IMG/VR virus record: IMGVR_UViG_3300009164_000415
Span: 1-21,356 of that record
DNA length: 21,356 bases
DNA from: a virus
Reading direction: 5' to 3' (one strand)
The translations under genes and the position numbers were made by a program. Below, piece after piece: positions 1 through 4,622 of the stretch (the stretch's first letter is position 1; every line of letters begins with the position of its first letter). Below the pieces are notes generated by a model. It had not been told where the DNA came from and did not search any database. It was given only the letters and a program-made list of their open reading frames with translations.

Positions 1-108
1 ATTCCTGCTGATTACGAAGTGTCAATTTCAAGTAAAAAGATATCTCGGTTCACACATGGTAATAATGTTTACTTTATCGCAGTTGAGGCTGACTCTACAT
101 TTGAATAA
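1..108 (+). CDS. 45: Sliding clamp gp45, C-terminal 35 residues (5' end outside window)
   Basis: The window opens inside a reading frame that ends at TAA 106-108. The last residues (NNVYFIAVEADSTFE) closely match the C-terminus of T4 gp45, which from memory reads ANYVVALEADSTHDF. gp45 is the trimeric ring that tethers DNA polymerase to the template and, in T4, also activates late transcription. The position directly before a gp44 clamp-loader gene agrees with the T4 order 45-44-62-regA-43. Only the final strand of the clamp fold is visible, so nothing can be said about the rest or about its promoter. Identity rests on a short but distinctive match plus synteny. Confidence 0.88.
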   Translation: MPADYEVSISSKKISRFTHGNNVYFIAVEADSTFE

Positions 109-125
109 ACTATTTGGGATATATT

Positions 126-419
126 ATGCATTTGCGAAAAGAAAATTTAGCAATAGTCACACGTGAGATAGCAGAAGACAGGTGGGTTACTAATTTAGAT
201 TCTACAAAATCTAGAGCAGTCTCATGGTGTAAATGTTGTCGCGAAAATAAACCTCTTAGTGCGTTCTATCTAAAACCAAAAAGAGATAGGAAACATTTAA
301 ATGATGTTCGTTCATATTGCTGTGTTTGTTTTGATATTCAAGTGAAACATTCTAGAGACATACGAGAACAAAAAAACGTGGATAATTCTTTAAATAAATT
401 ATTTTGCTTTCTTGAATAG
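126..419 (+). CDS. Small CxxC-CxxC zinc-finger-like protein between clamp and clamp loader
   Basis: A 97-residue protein of unknown function. Two cysteine pairs, C35/C38 (WCKCC) and C65/C68 (CCVC), are 26 residues apart and flank a KPLSAFY segment. This is the layout of a zinc ribbon or treble-clef finger, as in the zinc-binding part of HNH/endonuclease VII-like phage proteins, but no HNH catalytic residues are visible. I chose ATG 126 because GGGAT lies 6-10 nt upstream, like the ribosome binding sites of neighbouring genes; an in-frame TTG at 114 would add four residues. It lies 17 nt after gp45 and 9 nt before gp44, so it is probably co-transcribed with the clamp and loader genes. T4 has no gene at this exact spot. 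It could bind DNA or another replisome protein, which is inference. Confidence 0.7.
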   Translation: MHLRKENLAIVTREIAEDRWVTNLDSTKSRAVSWCKCCRENKPLSAFYLKPKRDRKHLNDVRSYCCVCFDIQVKHSRDIREQKNVDNSLNKLFCFLE

Positions 420-428
420 GATTATATT

Positions 429-1370
429 ATGAGTGACCAATATTTGTGGGTTGAGAAGTATCGTCCAGCCACGATTGATGAATGTATTCTTCCTGAGAAA
501 CTTAAACAAACTTTCAAAGAATATGTTGCAACAGGTGAGTTGCCTACCTTTCTGTTCTCAGGAACAGCTGGTGTGGGTAAGACCACAGTGGCTCGTGCGT
601 TATGTAATGAAGTTGGTGCCGATGTTTTGTTTATTAATGGATCTGATGAAGGTCGTTCCATTGACACATTACGTACAACCATTAAGGGATTTGCGTCAAC
701 TGTTTCGTTGACTGATGCTAAGAAGGTAGTTATCCTCGATGAGGCAGACTATATGACTGCTGCATCAGTACAACCAGCCTTACGTGGATTCATTGAAGAG
801 TTTTCAAACAACTGTCGGTTTATCTTTACTTGTAACTTTAAGAACAAGATTATTGAGCCATTACATAGTCGATGTGCTGTGATTGACTTTAAGATTGATA
901 ACGCAGAGAAGCCAGCTATCGCTGCAGGTTTCTTTAAACGTGTTACTCAAATTCTGAAGACAGAAGGTATTGATTATGATACAAAGGTAGTGGTTGAGTT
1001 AATTAACAAACACTTTCCTGACTATCGTCGTATTCTAAATGAGTTGCAACGCTACTCAGTATCTGGAAAGATTGATGCTGGGTTACTTGTCAATATGTCT
1101 GATGAGTCCTATAAAACTTTGGTTGACTATCTAAAGGACAAAGACTTTAAGAAAACACGACAGTGGATTGCTCAGAACTCTGACATTGAAACTAGTTCTC
1201 TATTTGATCATCTGTATGATAAAGCCAGTGATTATTTAGACCCAGCAAGTATTCCTACAATGGTTCTTGTTCTAGCCGACTATCAATACAAAGATGCGTT
1301 TGTGGCTAATCATGAACTAAATACTATGGCTGCGATGACAGAGATTATGATGCAGTGTAAGTTTAAGTGA
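429..1370 (+). CDS. 44: Clamp loader large subunit gp44 (AAA+ ATPase)
   Basis: ATPase subunit of the gp44/gp62 complex that opens the gp45 ring and places it on primer-template junctions. The 313-residue length is close to T4 gp44 (about 319). Visible motifs: the N-terminal WVEKYRP box (residues 7-13) typical of RFC-family loaders, Walker A GTAGVGKT at 45-52 (K51), Walker B VILDEAD at 101-107 (D104, E105), and the SRC motif at 147-149 whose R148 would be the arginine finger. The C-terminal helical collar region follows from about 230. The ribosome binding site AGGAT lies just before ATG 429. It sits between the zinc-finger gene and a small membrane-anchored protein, with gp62 slightly further on. 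Confidence 0.95.
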   Translation: MSDQYLWVEKYRPATIDECILPEKLKQTFKEYVATGELPTFLFSGTAGVGKTTVARALCNEVGADVLFINGSDEGRSIDTLRTTIKGFASTVSLTDAKKVVILDEADYMTAASVQPALRGFIEEFSNNCRFIFTCNFKNKIIEPLHSRCAVIDFKIDNAEKPAIAAGFFKRVTQILKTEGIDYDTKVVVELINKHFPDYRRILNELQRYSVSGKIDAGLLVNMSDESYKTLVDYLKDKDFKKTRQWIAQNSDIETSSLFDHLYDKASDYLDPASIPTMVLVLADYQYKDAFVANHELNTMAAMTEIMMQCKFK

Positions 1371-1377
1371 GAATACT

Positions 1378-1695
1378 ATGGATGACTTTATTGCATTAGT
1401 TGCTGCGCTGATTGTTGGGGGAGTAATTGGTTGGACACTGAGGGAAGTTATTGCTATAAGAAAGATACATAATTTAATACATTCTTCAGGCGACTTTTCA
1501 AGAAATATTATTAAAATTAGAATAGAACATAGTAAAGGTATATTCTACATTTACAATATGGAAACCAACGAATTTATGGCACAGGGTGACACTCGAATCA
1601 TAGTTGAGCGTAACCTCAGAGAAAGATTTCCAGATACATTGTTTGCTGCCACTAATGAAAATCTAAGAGAGGTATTTACAAATGACTCCCTTTGA
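1378..1695 (+). CDS. Small protein with one N-terminal membrane segment, unknown function
   Basis: 105 residues. Residues 4-20 (FIALVAALIVGGVIGWT) form a strongly hydrophobic, glycine-containing stretch that should be a membrane helix, followed by a basic segment (RKIHNL) that predicts a cytoplasmic C-terminus. The rest is soluble, with a small beta-rich piece (KIRIEHSKGIFYIYNMETNEFMAQGD). I do not recognise a family. It lies 7 nt after gp44 and overlaps gp62 by 14 nt, so it is inserted between the two clamp-loader genes, which are adjacent in T4. The context says only that it is expressed with the replication genes; membrane tethering of replication would be speculation. Confidence 0.75.
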   Translation: MDDFIALVAALIVGGVIGWTLREVIAIRKIHNLIHSSGDFSRNIIKIRIEHSKGIFYIYNMETNEFMAQGDTRIIVERNLRERFPDTLFAATNENLREVFTNDSL

Positions 1696-2068
1696 TTTTT
1701 TAACTGCGATAAATGACACCAAGAAAGATCTAATCAAGGAGGATCCTAGTAACGAGAAAGAGTACTCTGCATATATGGTAAATAGGGGACTGTCATATTT
1801 CCCCGATACAGTTATGTATGCGAATGAAATGAATCAAAGAACTCATATTTCCAACAAATGGCAATTTCAGTTTTTACTAAATAGTATACCAACGCAAAAA
1901 AAGAAACGATTTTCCAAGTGGTTTAAGCGTGAAGAGGAAAATAATCTTAGACTGGTCATGGATTGCTACGGCTACTCCAGTGAAAAAGCGAGACAAGTTC
2001 TTGGAATTTTAACTCCAGAACAATTGAAAACTATTGAAGAAAAACAATATATAGGTGGTAGAAAATGA
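1682..2068 (+). CDS. 62: Clamp loader small subunit gp62
   Basis: 128 residues; the non-ATPase subunit that joins the gp44 tetramer in the clamp loader. The match to T4 gp62 (about 187 aa) covers the core: YSAYMVNRGLSYFP here against YSKFMVENALSQFP in T4, then an alanine/asparagine-methionine segment, a phenylalanine-rich helix, and a basic SIPTQKKKRFSKWFK stretch against AVPRGKRYGKWAK. The protein is shorter than in T4, especially at both ends, as I would expect for marine relatives. AGAGAGG upstream of ATG 1682 is a good ribosome binding site. It overlaps the preceding gene by 14 nt and regA by 4 nt (ATGA), so translation is probably coupled. Confidence 0.88.
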   Translation: MTPFDFLTAINDTKKDLIKEDPSNEKEYSAYMVNRGLSYFPDTVMYANEMNQRTHISNKWQFQFLLNSIPTQKKKRFSKWFKREEENNLRLVMDCYGYSSEKARQVLGILTPEQLKTIEEKQYIGGRK

Positions 2069-2490
2069 CAGTTGAAATGATCTATTATGATTGGAAGCCA
2101 GAGTCCATGCTTGAAGTGATTTTGCCTGAGCCAGATAACTTTTTGAAGATTCGAGAAACCCTTACTCGTATTGGAATTGCGTCTAGAAAAGATAAGAAAC
2201 TATATCAATCTTGCCATATATTACATAAGCAAGGTAGATATTACATAGTGCATTTTAAAGAACTCTTTGCCTTAGATGGTAAAGAATCGAATATTACAGC
2301 TGGAGATATAGAACGTAGAAATACAATCTCTGGTTTGTTACAAGATTGGGGACTACTGAAGATGTTAGATTCATCTAAAGTTGAACCAAAAGCATCACTC
2401 TCCCAGATCAAAGTGGTTAGCCATAAAGAAAAGGAAGAGTGGGAATTAGTGCCTAAATATAATATAGGCAGAAAAATTAGTAATCATTAA
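2065..2490 (+). CDS. regA: RegA translational repressor
   Basis: RNA-binding protein that blocks ribosome access at the start sites of many early T4 mRNAs. The similarity is strong through the whole length: DNFLKIRETLTRIGIA, KKLYQSCHILHKQGRYYIVHFKE, LLQDWGLLKM and WELVPKYNIG all have near-identical counterparts in T4 RegA (122 aa). The 141-residue version begins at ATG 2065, which overlaps the gp62 stop and has AGGTGG upstream. T4 RegA starts at the residue equivalent to Met15 here (ATG 2107, MLEVILPEPDNF), so the true start could be 2107. A C-terminal extension of about ten residues after YNIG ends in SNH. Confidence 0.95.
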   Translation: MTVEMIYYDWKPESMLEVILPEPDNFLKIRETLTRIGIASRKDKKLYQSCHILHKQGRYYIVHFKELFALDGKESNITAGDIERRNTISGLLQDWGLLKMLDSSKVEPKASLSQIKVVSHKEKEEWELVPKYNIGRKISNH

Positions 2491-2503
2491 CTTTGGAGAT
2501 ATT

Positions 2504-2713
2504 ATGACTGAGACTGTACAACAACCCACTATTACCCTTGAATTGACACTTGACGAAGTAAATGCTATTTTAGCATCGCTTGGCAAGCATCCTTTTGATA
2601 CTATCTTTATGTTAGTTCAAAAGATTCAGCAACAGGGTTCTGCTCAGATTCAAGCAGCAGAAGCAGCAGCAAATGCTGGGACTAATACCGTAAACCCAGC
2701 AGAAATTAACTAA
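2504..2713 (+). CDS. Small conserved phage protein, unknown function
   Basis: 69 residues, with TTGGAG ahead of ATG 2504. Two parts are visible: a helical region (LELTLDEVNAILASLGKHPFD, then a second helix ending KIQQQG) and an alanine/glutamine-rich, low-complexity tail. Proteins with this TLDEVNxxLxxLGxxPF pattern are, as far as I recall, common small hypotheticals of marine T4-like phages; no function is known to me. It follows regA by 13 nt and precedes the structured hsp20 leader. The A/Q-rich tail looks like a helix that could mediate oligomerisation. Confidence 0.8.
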   Translation: MTETVQQPTITLELTLDEVNAILASLGKHPFDTIFMLVQKIQQQGSAQIQAAEAAANAGTNTVNPAEIN

Positions 2714-2716
2714 ATA
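2710..2716 (+). promoter_or_regulatory. CTAAATA box, possible late-type promoter ahead of the hsp20 leader
   Basis: CTAAATA overlaps the stop codon of the preceding gene. The same heptamer occurs 28-30 nt before three genes in the last third of the window, and it resembles the T4 late -10 element TATAAATA. Transcription starting some 6-8 nt downstream would put the whole hairpin region 2726-2828 into the 5' leader of hsp20. Without a -35 element, this rests on the box alone. Confidence 0.35.
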
Positions 2717-2725
2717 GTTTTATTG

Positions 2726-2828
2726 GCTTCACCTTAGGACCGCTAAGTAACGAAGCGTATAAAGCGGATACGACGTACGGTATCGCTGGAATCGTAACCA
2801 GCAAACTCTATGCTCAATTGAGGTAGAG
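2726..2828 (+). promoter_or_regulatory. Structured RNA leader: four consecutive hairpins upstream of hsp20
   Basis: The 147 nt between the 69-aa gene and hsp20 hold four stems in a row. (1) GCTTC 2726-2730 with GAAGC 2752-2756, enclosing CTTAG 2733-2737 with CTAAG 2743-2747. (2) GATAC 2767-2771 with GTATC 2780-2784, extendable as AGC/GCT (2763-2765 with 2785-2787) past one bulged G. (3) GCTGG 2785-2789 with CCAGC 2798-2802, 8-nt loop. (4) CTCTA 2806-2810 with TAGAG 2824-2828, with CTC/GAG (2813-2815, 2820-2822) inside. A competing stem, CGTAT 2756-2760 with ATACG 2768-2772, excludes stem 2. All pairs were read by eye. Likely roles are a cis-acting leader of hsp20 (regulator, thermometer or stabiliser) or a separate small RNA. 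The Shine-Dalgarno AGGAG at 2850-2854 is left unpaired. Confidence 0.5.
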
Positions 2829-2860
2829 TATTTTATAACCTCGCTTAATAGGAGAAAACC

Positions 2861-3358
2861 ATGGGAAACACATTTCCAAATATTGCATTGTTCGGTCAAG
2901 GTTTCAAAGACTTTGATAAATTTTTTGTTGGTTTTGAAGACTCTGCGCAACATCTGCAGAAACTACATGATGATCTAACCAAAAACATCCCCAACTACCC
3001 ACCATATAACATTCGTAAGAATGATGAAAATCATTACACGATTGAAATTGCTGTCGCTGGATTTGGTGAGTCAGAAATTGACATTACCATTGATGGTGGC
3101 AAATTAATTGTAAAGGGTAATGTGGATAGTGCGACCGATGCATTGGAAGACAATTTCTTGTTTAAAGGAATAGCTACTCGAGCATTTACTCGAGCCTTTG
3201 CTATTGATGACCACATTGAAGTTAAAGATGCAGAGTACTTTAATGGAATGCTTAAAATTGCTTTGGAGCGTATGATTCCAGACGAAAAAAAGCCAAAGAA
3301 AGTTAAGGTAAACTCTAGAACTGGTAAACAGTTACTAAAGGAAGATGCAGATGAATAA
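2861..3358 (+). CDS. hsp20: Small heat shock protein Hsp20 (alpha-crystallin family)
   Basis: 165 residues; ATP-independent chaperone of the IbpA type that holds unfolding proteins as oligomers. The alpha-crystallin domain spans about residues 45-150: YTIEIAVAGFGESEIDI, then GGKLIVKGN, the FLFKGIATRAFTRAF segment typical of IbpA (IAxRxFxRxFxL), and FNGMLKIALER with the C-terminal strand. The tail is lysine-rich (KKPKKVKVNSRTGKQ). An excellent ribosome binding site (AGGAG, 6-7 nt before ATG 2861) sets the start. Hsp20 genes are common in marine T4-like phages, often near regA and gp43 as here. The gene has its own unusual structured leader and is followed by a UUCG terminator, so it probably forms an independent transcription unit with the possible 28-codon gene. 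Confidence 0.96.
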   Translation: MGNTFPNIALFGQGFKDFDKFFVGFEDSAQHLQKLHDDLTKNIPNYPPYNIRKNDENHYTIEIAVAGFGESEIDITIDGGKLIVKGNVDSATDALEDNFLFKGIATRAFTRAFAIDDHIEVKDAEYFNGMLKIALERMIPDEKKPKKVKVNSRTGKQLLKEDADE

Positions 3359-3437
3359 CTTTTTTAAATATTGTAAAGATATATGCTATAGCATATTTGT
3401 TGGAATTGAGAAATATAGGTCTCGTAAAAAGAACTAA
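3351..3437 (+). CDS. Possible 28-residue small protein overlapping the hsp20 end
   Basis: ATG 3351 lies 8 nt inside the 3' end of hsp20, with AAAGGAAG (3337-3344) at the right distance, and the frame runs 28 codons to TAA 3435-3437. The product (MNNFFKYCKDICYSIFVGIE, then a basic tail KYRSRKKN) is an aromatic, hydrophobic helix with a strongly positive C-terminus, so it could be a small membrane-associated peptide. It fills the space up to the terminator at 3455. Evidence for it is the ribosome binding site and the overlap; the length is too short to exclude chance. Confidence 0.4.
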   Translation: MNNFFKYCKDICYSIFVGIEKYRSRKKN

Positions 3438-3454
3438 TATTCAAAATGTGGTAA

Positions 3455-3480
3455 AATAGAAAGTCTTCGGACTTTCTATT
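3455..3480 (+). terminator. UUCG-capped hairpin, probable terminator of the hsp20 unit
   Basis: A perfect 11-bp stem (AATAGAAAGTC 3455-3465 with GACTTTCTATT 3470-3480) closes the very stable tetraloop TTCG (3466-3469). C(UUCG)G hairpins are the usual loops of T4 intrinsic terminators and mRNA-stabilising elements. The following tract (TATTGTTC) is only moderately U-rich, so termination may be partial. It separates the hsp20 unit from the next gene. Confidence 0.75.
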
Positions 3481-3496
3481 GTTCATAAATAAACGT

Positions 3497-3724
3497 ATGA
3501 ACAATAAAGCAAGATACTTTCCAAACATGACTACCTTCACTGCCGTTAGGAGGGGAGAGTGGCGTTTCAAAGTATCTGTGTGTGGTAATAAGTTTGTTCT
3601 TATTGTTGCACAACATGTATATAATGGAGATGCTATTATTAAATACTTTACTACTTTTATAGACGCATCTAATTTTATTGATGCATTAGTTGAACAGGAT
3701 AATCATGACAGTAAAAATATTTAA
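3497..3724 (+). CDS. Small hypothetical protein upstream of the Sm-like gene
   Basis: 75 residues from ATG 3497. No family recognised. The sequence has a compact mixed alpha/beta look: GEWRFKVSVCGNKFVLIVAQ gives two strands, followed by a helix (DASNFIDALVEQ). None of the possible starts (TTG 3479, ATG 3497, ATG 3527) has a clear Shine-Dalgarno. CATAAATA at 3484-3491 resembles a late promoter but would start transcription at about the ATG. The end overlaps the next gene by 20 nt, which supports translation. It lies just after the UUCG hairpin. Confidence 0.65.
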   Translation: MNNKARYFPNMTTFTAVRRGEWRFKVSVCGNKFVLIVAQHVYNGDAIIKYFTTFIDASNFIDALVEQDNHDSKNI

Positions 3725-3998
3725 AATGATCAATGGTGAAGTACTCATTGCTCATATCATTACCACAGAACATGGATCAGGTCATCATGTGGTTGAAAAT
3801 GCAGCAACCATCGCCATACAAGAAAAGAATGGGAGTGTTGGTGTTGGACTTGCTCCGTACATGCCATATGCTTCTGCAAGAATTAATCTCAGAATAAATG
3901 CAATTGCATCAGAAGGTGATCCAGATCGCCAACTTGAAAATGAATACAGTAGACTCTTTGGGTCTGGTATTGTACTTGCAAACATAGTACCAAACTAA
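3705..3998 (+). CDS. Putative Sm-like (LSm/Hfq-type) small protein
   Basis: 97 residues from ATG 3705, chosen over TTG 3690 because AGGAT lies 4-8 nt upstream. The order of segments suggests a small five-stranded barrel: KIFKMINGEVLIAHII (strand-turn-strand, like the Sm1 start), NAATIAIQEKNGSVGVGLAPYMPYAS, INLRINAIAS, then a helix RQLENEYSRLFG and a final strand SGIVLANIV. Small proteins with this KxxxGEVLIA...GVGLxPYMPYA...YxxxFGSGIV pattern are, as I recall, widespread in marine T4-like phages and have been likened to the Sm fold; the assignment is tentative. If correct, it may bind AU-rich RNA. It overlaps the previous gene by 20 nt and is followed by the dexA promoter. Confidence 0.8.
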   Translation: MTVKIFKMINGEVLIAHIITTEHGSGHHVVENAATIAIQEKNGSVGVGLAPYMPYASARINLRINAIASEGDPDRQLENEYSRLFGSGIVLANIVPN

Positions 3999-4001
3999 TC
4001 C

Positions 4002-4030
4002 TTTACTTTTTTCCTACTTTAAGGTATAAT
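4002..4030 (+). promoter_or_regulatory. Sigma70-like promoter for dexA-gp43
   Basis: -35 TTTACT (4002-4007), 17-nt spacer, -10 TATAAT (4025-4030). It is one of four promoters in the window that share CTTTACTT and the perfect -10 at the same spacing. A start near 4037 leaves a leader of about 19 nt with TAAGGA before ATG 4056. The -10 lies inside an inverted repeat, GGTATA (4023-4028) with TATACC (4035-4040). Confidence 0.8.
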
Positions 4031-4055
4031 AAAATATACCTAAGGAATATTCATT

Positions 4056-4622
4056 ATGTTTATGTTTGATATCGAAACTCTTGGAGTAGAATCTACTAGT
4101 GTGATTCTTTCTGCTGCTCTCATTCATTTTGAGATTGGTAAAGATTACACTTATGAAGAACTACTCGAGAATTCACTATTTGTCAAGATAAATGTTCAGC
4201 AACAAATCAAAGAACTAAAACGTGTGGCGCAAAAAGACACCATTGATTGGTGGGGTAAACAACATGAGCATGTTCGTAACGTAAGTCTAAAGCCATTACC
4301 CTTAGATATATCTCCACTAGAAGCAGTGCGCTCTCTGCGTGAATATGCTTCTCAGTTTCCAGAGAAAGATCAAACAATTTGGGCACGTGGTTCTCTTGAT
4401 CAAATGTGTATAGATTCTTTGACAAGGCAACTTGACCAAGAACTAATTTTCCCTTATAATAACTGGAGAGATATGCGTACTGCCATTGACCTGTTAAAAG
4501 ATACAGGAAAGAATGGTTACTGTGATATCATCCACCCAACTTTTAAATCACACAACGTCATTAAACATCATCCCGTACATGACTGTGCGCTTGATATAAT
4601 GATGCTGATCTATGGAAAATAA
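4056..4622 (+). CDS. dexA: DexA-type 3'-5' exonuclease (DnaQ fold)
   Basis: 188 residues. Predicted DEDD exonuclease related to T4 DexA (exonuclease A, about 227 aa), a non-essential 3'-5' DNA exonuclease. Exo I motif FDIET gives D5 and E7; D115 in WARGSLDQ fits Exo II; H175-D176 and D180 in VHDCALDIMM fit the Exo III HD...D pattern. T4 DexA has matching blocks TIEWW (TIDWW here), WCRGMSFD, NQRDIRT (NWRDMRT) and HDCAKDILM. The protein is shorter than T4 DexA at the C-terminus. It is the first gene of a unit with its own promoter and TAAGGA ribosome binding site, and its stop overlaps the polymerase start by 1 nt (TAATG), so the two are translationally coupled. Confidence 0.88.
   Translation: MFMFDIETLGVESTSVILSAALIHFEIGKDYTYEELLENSLFVKINVQQQIKELKRVAQKDTIDWWGKQHEHVRNVSLKPLPLDISPLEAVRSLREYASQFPEKDQTIWARGSLDQMCIDSLTRQLDQELIFPYNNWRDMRTAIDLLKDTGKNGYCDIIHPTFKSHNVIKHHPVHDCALDIMMLIYGK

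Noticed and set aside
2714-2860. tRNA or tRNA-like gene in the hairpin region
   Set aside because: Stems and 8-nt loops superficially recall tRNA arms, but there is no 7-bp acceptor stem, no GGTTCRA T-loop and no CCA end.
3484-3491. CATAAATA as a late promoter for the 75-aa gene
   Set aside because: Transcription would start on the ATG at 3497, leaving no leader, and the box is not the CTAAATA seen elsewhere. Mentioned in the gene entry only.
3547-3560. Strong AGGAGGGGAG sequence as an internal ribosome binding site
   Set aside because: The GTG that follows opens a frame of only about ten codons; the stretch is explained by Arg-Arg-Gly-Glu codons of the 75-aa protein.
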